DNA from: Cryptobacterium sp. CAG:338
GTDB lineage: Bacteria; Actinomycetota; Coriobacteriia; Coriobacteriales; Eggerthellaceae
Length of the DNA: 34,553 nt
Assembly (NCBI GenBank): GCA_000435475.1
Contig: FR896051.1
Coordinates: 28,382-62,934 of the forward strand
Direction: 5' to 3'
Shown here: in pieces, positions 16,505-25,919 of the stretch
Position numbering within the stretch: the first letter of the stretch is position 1
Layout of the letters: each line of letters begins with the position of its first letter
Position numbers and translations under genes: made by a program
Notes under the pieces: model-generated
Seen by the model: the letters and a program-made list of their open reading frames with translations, nothing else
What the model was told of the DNA's origin: nothing
Database searches by the model: none

Positions 16505-17986
16505 TTAAGCACCCCTTTCCTTGCTTCGCTGGGCTACCAATTGCTTAAACACCTCACCGCGCTCCTCGAAACAGGAAAACTCATCGAATGAAGCACACGC
16601 AGGTGACAAAGCAACAATGTCGCCCGAAGTGGCATGAGACAGTGCTTCATCAAGAGCATCTTCCAAATGGGAGGCGCGATATACCGGTATTGATGCATGC
16701 GAAAACGCCTCAAGAAAACGAGGGCCAGCCTCACCAAAACAAACAACCGCCTTGCAATGTCGGCAAGCCTGCTCGACCAATTCGGCAAGATCAGTACCCT
16801 TATCATCGCCACCCAACAAAACTATAGGTTGTTTCTCTCCAAAAGCAGCAAGGGCTTTCAAAGTAGCATCAACATTGGTAGCTTTAGAATCGTTGTAGCA
16901 TTCAATACCCTCGATCGAACCACAGGGTTCAATGCGATGCTCGAGAGGCATAAACGATGCCAATGCACGAGCAATATCACTTACTGAACAACCCAGCGCA
17001 TGCGCTGCTGCTGCAGCTGCCAAAGCATTCGATGCGTTATGCTCCCCTTTGATTTGCAAATCGCTTCCCGCAATAATTTCAAATCTGCCTTCAGGGTACT
17101 CAAGACACAATACCCCTTTTTCATCAATAAAGGCTGCATTATCTGAACCGCACGCAAGACGCATGTTGCCCTGAATGCCTGCAGCCGTGCCCATAGGAAT
17201 AGAGCGAAACTTTCGGGAAGGATCGTTTTTGAGTTCGCGCACAAATCCACGAACCACTTCGTTGGTCGCATCTAAAATTACCGTGGCATCTTCAGTGCAG
17301 TTTACATAGATATTTTGCTTTGCCTTGGCATATGCTTCAAAACTTCCATGCCACTTTAAGTGGTCGGGGGTGATATTAAGAAGCACTGCAACTTCAGGAG
17401 CAAAATGTTTGATCGAAGCAAGTTGATAGGAAGAAACCTCAGCGACATAGCACGAATAGATTTCTTTAGAAACTTCTTCGATGCAAGCATCTCCAATATT
17501 TCCTACAGCGCAAACGTTTTTACCGCACTCTTTTAAGACATGAGCAATAAGGGAAGTGGTTGTTGTCTTTCCGTTGGTACCAGTAATGGCAACCCAGACA
17601 GAGTCTTTAGCGCTTTCGCGCCATGCAAGCTCCACTTCACTTATCAGTTCCTTAGAGCAGCTGGCAGCTGATTGATAGAATGCAGAATTCTCTGAAATAC
17701 CTGGACTTGCCACGCATAGGTCATACGACCCCGTAACCTCTTCGGTATCGAAAAGTACTACCGCACCCTGAGAGGTAAGACTTTTGGCAAAATCCTGAGC
17801 CTGCACAGAAGAAGTACCTGCATATACCGTTAAGGATGCGACGCGAGATCCTAGCTGTTTTGCAAAATAGGTACTAGCCGCCTTGCCCGATTTGCCCAGG
17901 CCCAAGACAAGAACATCCCCTAAAACAGTAGGAGCATGCTTTTTTGACACATCGAAAGAAACTGTTTCGCTAAACTTTTCCGCCAT
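16505..17986 (-). CDS. murD: UDP-N-acetylmuramoylalanine-D-glutamate ligase MurD
   Basis: MurD adds D-glutamate to UDP-MurNAc-L-Ala. The 493 residues show VLVLGLGKSGKAA (25-37), the ATP loop TGTNGKTTTTS (135-145), LNITPDHLKWHGSFEAYAKAK with the conserved DHL, YNDSKATNVDATLKAL and VLLGGDDKGTDL. It is slightly longer than average because of a 20-residue leader before the Rossmann motif. It sits 4 bp downstream of mraY and 8 bp upstream of ftsW, so it is certainly within one transcript. Confidence 0.96.
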   Translation of the reverse strand: MAEKFSETVSFDVSKKHAPTVLGDVLVLGLGKSGKAASTYFAKQLGSRVASLTVYAGTSSVQAQDFAKSLTSQGAVVLFDTEEVTGSYDLCVASPGISENSAFYQSAASCSKELISEVELAWRESAKDSVWVAITGTNGKTTTTSLIAHVLKECGKNVCAVGNIGDACIEEVSKEIYSCYVAEVSSYQLASIKHFAPEVAVLLNITPDHLKWHGSFEAYAKAKQNIYVNCTEDATVILDATNEVVRGFVRELKNDPSRKFRSIPMGTAAGIQGNMRLACGSDNAAFIDEKGVLCLEYPEGRFEIIAGSDLQIKGEHNASNALAAAAAAHALGCSVSDIARALASFMPLEHRIEPCGSIEGIECYNDSKATNVDATLKALAAFGEKQPIVLLGGDDKGTDLAELVEQACRHCKAVVCFGEAGPRFLEAFSHASIPVYRASHLEDALDEALSHATSGDIVALSPACASFDEFSCFEERGEVFKQLVAQRSKERGA

Positions 17987-17990
17987 TTCT

Positions 17991-19040
17991 TTACCCCATA
18001 AGTGATTGAGCGAAATATAAACAGAAGCCTACTGCTGCAAGAGCCGCAGAAATAATCCAGAAGCGAATAACAACTTTTACTTCACTCCAGCCCTTCTTCT
18101 CAAAATGATGATGAAGAGGAGCCATCAAGAACAGACGCTTCCGTGTACGCTTGAAATAAAAGACCTGAATCATAACTGAAAGCGTTTCAACCACAAAAAG
18201 GCCTCCGATGATAATGGAGAGTACTTCTGTTTTTGAAACGATCGCTAAACAACCAAGCGCAGTGCCAAGGGCAAGGGACCCCGTATCACCCATAAAGATA
18301 TCTGCGGGATATGAGTTGTACCATAAAAAGCCAATACAGCAGCCTGCGAAAGCAGCCGCCACGATAGCACTATCGAGAAGACCAGCACGAAAAGCAATAG
18401 CCGCCATTACCACAATGACCACCATAAAAGTACCACTCAACAAACCATCAAGTCCGTCAGTTAAATTGGTGGCATTACTCATACCGGCAAGCAAAATATC
18501 CGCAAAGATAAGATAAAGCCAAGGGATGCTAAAATCCCCTCCTGCTGGCACTTCGATAGGTAACGTGGTGGTAAATATACCCAAGTCAAACGTGTATACA
18601 AACGGAATCTCAACCGTCGGTGGAACACCGAGCCAGTTTACCGCAGCTAAAACAAAAGCACTCGCAATAAGGAATTGACCTATAAGTTTTGCTTTAGGGG
18701 ACAAACCAAGAGAACGCTCGTGAGCAACTTTGGAGGCATCGTCGAACAGACCAAGAGCGCCCGTTGCTAAAACCGCACCCATAATTAACCAGGTTTCCGG
18801 AACGGGTTCGGCCAAAATTGCCACCACAATGGTTGCAGCAATCAGCATGATAACGCCACCCATAGTTGGCGTACCCTGCTTTACCAGATGGCTTTCGGGA
18901 CCATCTGCACGAACAAACTGCCCAATGAGATGCTTGCGCAAAAATTTAATAAAAGCAGGCATCAAAGCGATCGTTACGATAACGCCCAAGAAAATAGCGA
19001 GAAAGACCATAAAGGTCGGGTATTCAACAAAGGAAACCAT
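17991..19040 (-). CDS. mraY: Phospho-N-acetylmuramoyl-pentapeptide transferase MraY
   Basis: MraY makes lipid I by moving phospho-MurNAc-pentapeptide onto undecaprenyl phosphate in the membrane. Of the 349 residues most are hydrophobic, in about ten segments. Family signatures are GTPTMGGVIM near residue 56, LGLFDDASKV with the DD pair, the NATNLTDGLDGL motif, FMGDTGSLALG and APLHHHFEKKGW with the HHH magnesium-binding motif. It begins 2 bp after the murF stop and ends 4 bp before murD, so it is tightly packed and probably translationally coupled. Confidence 0.97.
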   Translation of the reverse strand: MVSFVEYPTFMVFLAIFLGVIVTIALMPAFIKFLRKHLIGQFVRADGPESHLVKQGTPTMGGVIMLIAATIVVAILAEPVPETWLIMGAVLATGALGLFDDASKVAHERSLGLSPKAKLIGQFLIASAFVLAAVNWLGVPPTVEIPFVYTFDLGIFTTTLPIEVPAGGDFSIPWLYLIFADILLAGMSNATNLTDGLDGLLSGTFMVVIVVMAAIAFRAGLLDSAIVAAAFAGCCIGFLWYNSYPADIFMGDTGSLALGTALGCLAIVSKTEVLSIIIGGLFVVETLSVMIQVFYFKRTRKRLFLMAPLHHHFEKKGWSEVKVVIRFWIISAALAAVGFCLYFAQSLMG

Positions 19041-19042
19041 AA

Positions 19043-20557
19043 CTAGCTCAACAACTCCTTGGCTATCCTATCGAGCTCCATGAAGTGAGAAGCCTTTAGC
19101 AAAAGCGTATCACCAGGAGCAATATGCTCTCGCAAAAAAGCAAGCGCTTCTTCGCGAGTATCTACTACATGTATGCGCTCAGGAGCAAACCCTGCCGATT
19201 GGGCTGCTTGTCCAATGAGGCGAGCAAGCTCGCCCACGCAAATCAGAAAATCAATATTAGCACGAGCGGCAAATCTTCCAACGGATTCATGAGCAGCAGG
19301 AGCAAACGAACCAAGTTCACCCATATCTCCTAGAACCGCAAAACGACGCCCTTCAACACGCATTGCCTTTAAAAGGGAAAGTGAAGCACGCATGGAATCG
19401 GGATTTGCATTATAGGCATCATTGATTACCGTAAATCCCTGGTCGGAATGAAGAATTTCCTGCCTTCCTCCCTCTGGCATTGATGCTTCAAGCGCCGCAA
19501 CGATTTCTTCTAAGCTCATTCCAGCCAGGTATCCAACCGCCGCAGCAGAACAAGCATTAGAGACGTTATGTATACCGCGCAAAGAAAGCTTGCACTCCAT
19601 ACGATCTACATCGATTGAAGACGAGGCTACCTTCATTTCACTCGTTGCATCGCCTTCTTTATTTCGCATAAAACCACTTGCGCACAAAACAAAGGAAGGA
19701 TAGCCATCGCAATCGAGTTGTACCTCTTCGGCCCAAACGCAGGGAACCGATGACTGTTTATGCGATTCAGTAGCTACCTTCGAGCCATCAAAAAGCACCT
19801 TCAAGATCGAAGAATTTTGCGCTTCGGAGCACTCCCATACAAAATCGGTCATATCGTCTGCAGCATTAAGAAATGCCACGCCCTTTTCGACAGGCAGAGA
19901 AGCAATCAATTCTGCTTTTGCACAAGCGATGTTTTCCCTACTGCCCAATAGTTCAATATGACTTTCACCTACATTGGTAATCAAGCCCCAGTCGGGCTTA
20001 ACAAAAGAACAGAGCTGCTCGATTTGACCTGAACCGCGCATACCCATCTCTACTACGATCATCTCAGTATCGGGATCTGCATTTAAGAGCGTACGCGGAA
20101 CACCTAATTCGTTATTTTGATTTGCCTTTGTTGCAATACACGAAAAACGTGCCGATAGAACGTCGCGCACAAGATTTTTGGTAGTTGTTTTGCCGGTAGA
20201 ACCGGTAATACCAATGACACGTCCTTTAAGAACGCCACGATATCCGCTGGCAAGTTGAGTAAACGCCTCGTGCGTTGAAGATACGCGCAGAATCGCCGTT
20301 GCTGATTCTTCCGCACATGCTATTACCTCTTCTGGGAGGTCCTTCATGACCAAAACAGCAACTGCTCCTGATTTACAGGCAGACTCCACAAAATCATGGC
20401 CATCAACCCGCTCTCCCGGCAGTGCAACATAAACAAATCCAGGCTCAACTTCTCGCGAATCCCAGGTAATACCGCATGCTTCTTTTTCTAAGTCGCAAGC
20501 AGAATTCAGGAGGTGAGCACCACTAAAACGAGCGATCTTGTCAACCGAAAGACGCAT
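19043..20557 (-). CDS. murF: UDP-MurNAc-tripeptide-D-Ala-D-Ala ligase MurF
   Basis: MurF completes the stem pentapeptide by adding D-Ala-D-Ala. The 504 residues contain SREVEPGFVYVALPGERVDGH in the N-terminal domain, the ATP loop ITGSTGKTTTKN (117-128), ANQNNELGVPRTLL (a MurF hallmark), the carbamylated-lysine region, INDAYNANPDSMRASL and AVLGDMGELG. It follows murE by 4 bp. No ddl gene is in the window, so D-Ala-D-Ala must be made elsewhere. Confidence 0.96.
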   Translation of the reverse strand: MRLSVDKIARFSGAHLLNSACDLEKEACGITWDSREVEPGFVYVALPGERVDGHDFVESACKSGAVAVLVMKDLPEEVIACAEESATAILRVSSTHEAFTQLASGYRGVLKGRVIGITGSTGKTTTKNLVRDVLSARFSCIATKANQNNELGVPRTLLNADPDTEMIVVEMGMRGSGQIEQLCSFVKPDWGLITNVGESHIELLGSRENIACAKAELIASLPVEKGVAFLNAADDMTDFVWECSEAQNSSILKVLFDGSKVATESHKQSSVPCVWAEEVQLDCDGYPSFVLCASGFMRNKEGDATSEMKVASSSIDVDRMECKLSLRGIHNVSNACSAAAVGYLAGMSLEEIVAALEASMPEGGRQEILHSDQGFTVINDAYNANPDSMRASLSLLKAMRVEGRRFAVLGDMGELGSFAPAAHESVGRFAARANIDFLICVGELARLIGQAAQSAGFAPERIHVVDTREEALAFLREHIAPGDTLLLKASHFMELDRIAKELLS

Positions 20558-20561
20558 AACG

Positions 20562-22046
20562 TTAACCGAACACCTTCTTCAGTTCTTCGGCAGCAACTTC
20601 ACGGTCATCGAAGTGATGCTTTTCGGTGCCTATTATTTGATAGTCCTCATGACCTTTGCCCGCAATCAAGACAGCATCTCCGGGTTGAGCAAGCGCAATA
20701 GCCCGCGCAATTGCTTCGTGACGATCAGCGACCACTTCATAATGATCGCTACCTTCGCTCATTCCTGCCACAATATCTTCAATGATCGCCTGAGGATCTT
20801 CTGTTCGTGGATTATCTGAAGTAACTACCGCATAATCGGCAGCCAAAGCAGCCTTTCCCATAATGGGACGCTTGCCTGAATCGCGATCGCCTCCGCAACC
20901 AAACACAACAATTGTCTTGCCTTCGCTTTCAAGCGCAGATACTGAAGCGATAGCTTTCTCAAGAGCATCAGGCGTATGAGCATAGTCTACATACACCGAG
21001 ATACCTCCATCGTTTTCAACCGATACACGCTGCAAGCGGCCTGGCACCGCAGGAACATCGCGTAGCGCCTCAACAATCGCAGATGGAGCATAACCGAGCT
21101 GCAAAGCAACGCCGAAAGCTGTCATGACGTTCTCTACGTTAAAGCGGCCCACCAAAGGATAGGTCACCGTATAGTTTGTCCCTCTTACCGATAGCTCAAC
21201 ACGAGTTTGGGCAGCACCATACTCCACTTCAACGGGGTGAATTTGTGCCGAAGGATCAAATCCTGTAGTAACAATGACATCTTCATTTGCGGAAGTGCGC
21301 TTGAGGAGTTCTTTTCCCCATGCACTATCAATATTGATAACACGCTTTGCAGGATAGTCCTTTGAGAAGAGACGAGCCTTTGCGGAAAAATACGCCTCGA
21401 ACGTTTTATGGTAGTCAAGATGGTCTTGCGTGAGATTGGTAAAAGCGGTTACTGCAAATTTCGTAGCCCACGTACGCTCCAAATCGAGTGCATGAGAACT
21501 AACCTCCATAGAAACCACACCACAACCTTCATCACGCATCATGGCAAAGAGTTTTTGTAGATCGGGTGATTCGGGCGTAGTATGAGAAGAAGGACGATGT
21601 TGTCCTTCAATTTCAATTCCAACCGTACCAATAAGGCCGGTTTTATTTCCGAGCACCTGAGCTATATGATTTACCAGATAAGTGGTTGTAGTTTTGCCGT
21701 TGGTGCCCGTTACTCCAACCAAGGAAAAGGCTTCTGAAGGATTGCCGTAAAAACGGGAAGCAAGGCGGGCCATCGCCTTACGAGAATCCTTTACCACAAC
21801 CTCCGTAACCTCAGTTGCATCAGCTAAATACACCTTACGTTCCACAATAAGAACGCGCGCGCCACGATCGATGGCGTCTTGCGCAAATGAGTGTCCGTCA
21901 GCCTTTAAACCAACGATGCAGCAAAACGCATCTCCTGGTTTCACTGCGTCGCTTCGATACGCAATTCCTGATACGGGTTCTTCGGGATTACCAATAATGG
22001 TGCAATCTATTCCTGAAAATAGTTCTCCACATGTTTTATACGTCAT
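20562..22046 (-). CDS. murE: UDP-MurNAc-tripeptide synthetase MurE, probably meso-DAP adding
   Basis: MurE adds the third residue of the stem peptide. The ATP loop TGTNGKTTTT is at 113-122, and the domain 1 pieces SGIAYRSDAVKPGDAF and the segment AFTNLTQDHLDYH are present. The substrate-specificity motif reads DNPR (411-414), which in characterised enzymes recognises meso-diaminopimelate, whereas lysine-adding enzymes have a different motif. I therefore infer DAP-type peptidoglycan. The 494 residues are the normal length. It lies 7 bp after the PBP gene and 4 bp before murF. Confidence 0.95.
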   Translation of the reverse strand: MTYKTCGELFSGIDCTIIGNPEEPVSGIAYRSDAVKPGDAFCCIVGLKADGHSFAQDAIDRGARVLIVERKVYLADATEVTEVVVKDSRKAMARLASRFYGNPSEAFSLVGVTGTNGKTTTTYLVNHIAQVLGNKTGLIGTVGIEIEGQHRPSSHTTPESPDLQKLFAMMRDEGCGVVSMEVSSHALDLERTWATKFAVTAFTNLTQDHLDYHKTFEAYFSAKARLFSKDYPAKRVINIDSAWGKELLKRTSANEDVIVTTGFDPSAQIHPVEVEYGAAQTRVELSVRGTNYTVTYPLVGRFNVENVMTAFGVALQLGYAPSAIVEALRDVPAVPGRLQRVSVENDGGISVYVDYAHTPDALEKAIASVSALESEGKTIVVFGCGGDRDSGKRPIMGKAALAADYAVVTSDNPRTEDPQAIIEDIVAGMSEGSDHYEVVADRHEAIARAIALAQPGDAVLIAGKGHEDYQIIGTEKHHFDDREVAAEELKKVFG

Positions 22047-22053
22047 GGAAACC

Positions 22054-23841
22054 TCAATTCTGAGTAATGTTGTAGCGATCTATCGCAAAGGTCATTATAT
22101 CGTGAAACGCTTCAACCGTTTGTCTCTCCCCAGGAACATCGTATGCGCCCACAAAACACACCAGATTAGTAGAGGAATCAGGTAAATAGCCCACAAAGGA
22201 AATATTGTAAACACCCTGCTGGTATCCGCCCTGATCCGAAGCGATTTCTGCAGTTCCCGTCTTGCCGACAACGCGATAACCTTCAATTTGAGCATCGGTA
22301 CCCGTACCGCGATCAACGGTTGCTTGCATCATAGTTTCAAGCTGATCAATTGCGCTTTGATTGTCGGTAATCTGACTGGTTGTGTAAGCGCGATCCTCTT
22401 CTTCGGTCGGCACATCCAATAGGAAATGTGGCTGAGTGGCAGTTCCATTATTAGCAAGCGCTGCATAAAAACGTATCATTTCGATAGGCGTAGTAGTAAG
22501 GCCTTGGCCAAAGCTGATGTTATACCCTTGAACTTCCGACCATTGATCGCGGGGCGATACGTAGCCCTGCGCTTCACCTGGATAATCCACTCCCGTCGTT
22601 TCGGTAAGCTGATATTTTTGAATGTATTCGTAGAGTTTCTCAAAGCCCATATCGCGCGCAATAAGAGACACTCCTACGTTCGACGAATCCGCAATGATGG
22701 TGGTGGCGCTCATGGTTTCATCGCCGCGCTCGTGTGAGTCGGTAATGGTATAGTCATCAACCTTCAAAGCAGCAGGACAGAAATACTCCGTATCAGGGTT
22801 TACAATACCCTCTTCCAATGCAGCAAGCATAGTGGCTGCTTTCATGGTTGATCCAGGCTCGTATGACGACGAAATAGACGAAAGATTCGTTGCTCCTTCT
22901 TCTATTTTCGTAAGATCAGTTATGTCAAAAGTAGGCGAAGAAGAGCATGCATAAATTTCCCCTGTGGCAGAGTCCATAAGCATCGCTGATCCGCCAGAAC
23001 CTTGTACCTCTTCAACTCGTAGCGCGAGTGCTTCCTCGAGTTTTTGCTGCATATCAATATCAATGGAAAGTACGATATCCTGACCATTAACCACTTCAGC
23101 GGTAACCTGTTCAGTACCAGGAACAGGAACACCCTCTTTGCTGTACTCCAAAGTCTTCTGACCTGCCGTACCACCCAGAATATCGTCGTAGTACAACTCA
23201 AGGCCGGTAATAGCATCGCCATCCGAATTGAGTACACCAATTATCTGGCTAGCAGTAGCACCACAAGGATATACACGTTTGGATGTTTTCTCGTAATCAA
23301 CGCCTTCAATGCCCAAGTCTTTAATGGCATTCATATCATCTTCATCAGCGCCTTTAAAGAGATAAACAAAATTCGTGTCTTGCTGAATTTTGTCCTTATA
23401 CTCTTGCGCTTCCCCTCCGCACGCATTAGCAAGTGCTGTTGCAAGTCGATCAACTTTATCGGCACTTACCACATGAGGATGGCAGAAAATATTGTACGCA
23501 TCGACCGTTGTTGCCAGGATCGTACCATTGCGGTCGTAAATCGTGCCTCGACGCGGTTCAATATCAACCGTGACTTCACGTGAAGTGCCTCTATCAAGAT
23601 TGTTTTGTGCATCTATTACTTGAAGCCACACAAGACGACACGCCAAAATAACCGCAACAGCTAAGAACACGAGAAGGATAATGCCTAATCGTCCATTAAA
23701 CATATCTCTATCGAAGCTACTTGTGGAAAACCGTGAAGATCTACTATTCCGTTGAGGACTTTGGTGGTGGCGCGAAGATGCGGACCTTGGTCCTTGCACC
23801 CGCTGCGAATGGGAACGCCGCGAAGTATGCCTCTCGACCAT
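22054..23841 (-). CDS. ftsI: Class B penicillin-binding protein (FtsI/PBP3-type transpeptidase)
   Basis: The septal transpeptidase partner of FtsW. It has a basic Ser, Arg and His-rich cytoplasmic tail of about 50 residues, a membrane segment (52-74), and a dimerisation domain starting with PRRGTIYDRNGTILA (97-111). The penicillin-binding domain carries all three active-site motifs: STMK (331-334) with the acylated serine, SSN (386-388) and KTGT (527-530). The 595 residues suit the family. No PASTA domain follows the transpeptidase. It starts 6 bp after the FtsL-like gene. A class B PBP for elongation is less likely in this dcw position. Confidence 0.94.
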   Translation of the reverse strand: MVERHTSRRSHSQRVQGPRSASSRHHQSPQRNSRSSRFSTSSFDRDMFNGRLGIILLVFLAVAVILACRLVWLQVIDAQNNLDRGTSREVTVDIEPRRGTIYDRNGTILATTVDAYNIFCHPHVVSADKVDRLATALANACGGEAQEYKDKIQQDTNFVYLFKGADEDDMNAIKDLGIEGVDYEKTSKRVYPCGATASQIIGVLNSDGDAITGLELYYDDILGGTAGQKTLEYSKEGVPVPGTEQVTAEVVNGQDIVLSIDIDMQQKLEEALALRVEEVQGSGGSAMLMDSATGEIYACSSSPTFDITDLTKIEEGATNLSSISSSYEPGSTMKAATMLAALEEGIVNPDTEYFCPAALKVDDYTITDSHERGDETMSATTIIADSSNVGVSLIARDMGFEKLYEYIQKYQLTETTGVDYPGEAQGYVSPRDQWSEVQGYNISFGQGLTTTPIEMIRFYAALANNGTATQPHFLLDVPTEEEDRAYTTSQITDNQSAIDQLETMMQATVDRGTGTDAQIEGYRVVGKTGTAEIASDQGGYQQGVYNISFVGYLPDSSTNLVCFVGAYDVPGERQTVEAFHDIMTFAIDRYNITQN

Positions 23842-23847
23842 AAGAGT

Positions 23848-24312
23848 TTATCCTTGCGAAGTAATGCGAGAAACGCTTCCCGCAAAAGAAAGATTACCTG
23901 CAGAGTCAATGGAAACCGGATCGACCGAAAGAGTGATAGTTTCCGAGCTTACCCCTGCTTGCATCTTTAATTTTTCATCAGCCTGAGTACGAATGTTGCT
24001 CGGACTTGAAAGCAGGCTTTCCTGAACCGCCAGTGATTCACCTGTAGTACGAGCATCGGCAATTTGAGTACGTAAATCACTTGCTTGAGAAGCAGTGCTA
24101 TAAGCAGCAGAAGCAAGTCCAACACGAACAAAACCAATGATCAAAAATACCACAAGGCAAGCAATGACCACTTTTATGCCCGTTACGGCGAAATCAGAAA
24201 GCGCTGGATTTACCGCATGCTTTCTGCCAGGAACAACACGAACCGAAGGAGCTGATGGCGAATAGGGCCTAGCAACTTCATGATCGTAGCGATATGCTGG
24301 TACGCCTGCCAT
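23848..24312 (-). CDS. ftsL: FtsL-like bitopic divisome protein
   Basis: A 154-residue protein with a 44-residue cytoplasmic N-terminus, one membrane segment (about 45-67), then an outside segment with coiled-coil character (ASQASDLRTQIADARTTGESLAVQESLLSSP, about 76-106), and a short beta-like end. FtsL sequences are poorly conserved, so the assignment rests on topology and position between rsmH and ftsI, where ftsL always sits. AAGGAGGTGA lies close before the ATG. In the divisome it should pair with a DivIC-like partner and FtsQ to activate FtsWI. That partner is not in the window. Confidence 0.75.
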   Translation of the reverse strand: MAGVPAYRYDHEVARPYSPSAPSVRVVPGRKHAVNPALSDFAVTGIKVVIACLVVFLIIGFVRVGLASAAYSTASQASDLRTQIADARTTGESLAVQESLLSSPSNIRTQADEKLKMQAGVSSETITLSVDPVSIDSAGNLSFAGSVSRITSQG

Positions 24313-24360
24313 CTGCTCACCTCCTTGGTGCGTTTTAGTAGTTCATACGGAGCGAGGCAG

Positions 24361-25329
24361 TTAAATGTTTTCATCTAAGCGTTGCGCTACTCGAAGTTTT
24401 GCACTGCGCGAACGCGGATTTCGTTTTATTTCATCAGGAGACGGCAGAATCGGTTTTCGCGTAAGAACTTTCAATACCGGCTTGTTCCCACAAACACAAA
24501 TTGGTAAGTCGGGAGGACAAGTACAACCCGTAGACATTTTCTTAAACAGGTCTTTAACTATACGATCCTCAAGCGAGTGGTAGCTAATTACTGCAATATG
24601 ACCTCCAGGAGCCAGCCAGCGAATAGCTGCCTCTAAGCCACTGCGCAACACGTCGAGCTCGCCATTGACTTCAATACGAAGTGCTTGAAACGTGCGCTTC
24701 GCGGGATGACCACCCGCACGTCTTGCCGAAGCAGGAACGGCTGCCTTGATAACCTCGACCAATTCTTCGCTTGTGGTAAGAGGTTTTTCCTTGCGTGCCG
24801 CTACGACAAATTCTGCAATGCGACTTGCCCACTTTTCATCAGAATACTGACGGATGACCCGAGCGAGATCTGCTGCGTTATAAGTGTTGATGATCTCAGC
24901 TGCGGTTAAAGTTTGATTACTCGGATCCATCCGCATATCAAGAGGGCCAGTTTCCTTAAAGGAAAAGCCACGAGCAGGTGTATCGATTTGCACCGACGAA
25001 ACTCCCAGATCGAACAATATTGCGTCGATCGAAGGAATTTGCGCTGCTACCAAAAGTGCATCCAAGTCTCCAAAGTTGCCTTCTACCACATCTATTTCAG
25101 GGCGAATGGCTTCTGGCAAAGCTTCCAAGCGCTCACGCGCCGCTTTGCGTGCCACCGCATCTTGATCAATACCAATAAGATGACCTGTTCGACCGATGTG
25201 TTTCGCAACTTCCAGAGAATGTCCTGCCCCACCGAGTGTAGCGTCTACGTAAGTTTGTCCTTCGGACAAATGGAGAGCTTCAATGCACTCAGAAAGCAGA
25301 ACGGGAATATGCCGATATTCATTTGTCAT
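24361..25329 (-). CDS. rsmH: 16S rRNA (cytosine-1402-N4)-methyltransferase RsmH
   Basis: RsmH (MraW) methylates N4 of C1402 in the ribosomal P-site, using S-adenosylmethionine. The 322 residues begin HIPVLLSECIEAL, then the SAM-binding DATLGGAGHS (29-38), LFDLGVSSVQIDTPARGFSF, GPLDMRMDPS, FQALRIEVNGEL and ISYHSLEDRIVKDLF. An internal Cys-rich stretch (CTCPPDLPICVCG) before the C-terminus is found in many members. The gene follows mraZ with a 17-bp gap; the ribosome binding site is weak. Confidence 0.97.
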   Translation of the reverse strand: MTNEYRHIPVLLSECIEALHLSEGQTYVDATLGGAGHSLEVAKHIGRTGHLIGIDQDAVARKAARERLEALPEAIRPEIDVVEGNFGDLDALLVAAQIPSIDAILFDLGVSSVQIDTPARGFSFKETGPLDMRMDPSNQTLTAAEIINTYNAADLARVIRQYSDEKWASRIAEFVVAARKEKPLTTSEELVEVIKAAVPASARRAGGHPAKRTFQALRIEVNGELDVLRSGLEAAIRWLAPGGHIAVISYHSLEDRIVKDLFKKMSTGCTCPPDLPICVCGNKPVLKVLTRKPILPSPDEIKRNPRSRSAKLRVAQRLDENI

Positions 25330-25346
25330 TGTTCGCGCGCCTTACC

Positions 25347-25772
25347 CTAGCTCACCAAGGAAGCCACATCGGTGTCTTCCACGAACTGGCTCCAACGCTC
25401 CTCGTCCCAAATCTCAAAGTGATCGGTATCGCCTACAATAACAACGTCTTTATCAAGCGAAGCGGAATCGCGCTGCTGGGGGGACAGATGAATGCGACCC
25501 GAGTTATCCACTTCGCATGGTTTTGCACGAGAATTTAAAACCTTACGCTGAGCAACCATCTTTCGGTTGCTTGCGCTATAGCCACCCTGCGCTTCAAAAA
25601 GGCTTTCAACCCAGGCAGAGAACGCTTCAGTTTCAAAAACCAGAAGACATTGATCCGTAGGATCAGGTGTCACCCTAAGATTCTCGGAAAGAACCTTGCG
25701 GAATTCAGCAGGAAGAGACAAGCGTCCCTTGGCATCCAGCTTTCGGCTGTATTCGCCAAGCAGCTCGCTCAC
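25347..25772 (-). CDS. mraZ: MraZ transcriptional regulator of the dcw cluster
   Basis: MraZ is a ring-forming DNA-binding protein with two AbrB-like domains that represses its own operon in studied species. I start it at GTG 25772, giving 141 residues, the usual length, because AAGGAG (25785-25780) lies 7 nt before it and the protein then begins VSELLGEYSRKLDAKGRLSLP, as in the family. An in-frame start at 25883 would add 37 unrelated residues and lie upstream of the predicted promoter. The two domains carry LDAKGRLSLPAEFR and VDNSGRIHLSPQQR. It is the first gene of the dcw transcript, and TGGGA repeats resembling MraZ boxes are found upstream. Confidence 0.94.
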   Translation of the reverse strand: MSELLGEYSRKLDAKGRLSLPAEFRKVLSENLRVTPDPTDQCLLVFETEAFSAWVESLFEAQGGYSASNRKMVAQRKVLNSRAKPCEVDNSGRIHLSPQQRDSASLDKDVVIVGDTDHFEIWDEERWSQFVEDTDVASLVS

Positions 25773-25779
25773 AACTGTT

Positions 25780-25785
25780 CTCCTT
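25780..25785 (-). promoter_or_regulatory. Ribosome binding site deciding the mraZ GTG start
   Basis: AAGGAG lies 7 nt upstream of the GTG at 25772 and within the short leader that follows the predicted promoter. Confidence 0.75.
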
Positions 25786-25807
25786 CCAGGGTTCCCTCGT
25801 GGAGTTA

Positions 25808-25836
25808 ATTTTAGGCGAGCGAATCCCACTTTGCAA
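25808..25836 (-). promoter_or_regulatory. Predicted mraZ (dcw cluster) promoter
   Basis: On the minus strand TTGCAA (25836-25831) and TAAAAT (25813-25808) have an ideal 17-bp spacer. The spacer holds GTGGGA (25829-25824), which looks like an MraZ half-box. The predicted start near 25801 leaves a leader of about 28 nt. Further GTGG motifs on the same strand begin at 25859, 25883 and 25893; 25859 is 30 bp and 25893 is 64 bp from the half-box. Confidence 0.65.
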
Positions 25837-25919
25837 CACAAAATGGGAATTCCACCCACCTTTCTCCCCCTCTTTCCCCCCACGATTTACCACGTGTTTT
25901 ATTTTTTCCAGGGGATTTA

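Noticed and set aside
23044..23583. 179-codon open frame opposite ftsI
   Set aside because: Antisense to a clear penicillin-binding protein; no ribosome binding site or recognisable domain.
25773..25883. Upstream start for mraZ giving 178 residues
   Set aside because: The extra 37 residues do not resemble the family and lie upstream of the predicted promoter and ribosome binding site.
25855..25884. G-quadruplex on the minus strand upstream of mraZ
   Set aside because: Only three runs of three or more G can be separated properly; one run is GG, so the canonical pattern is not met.
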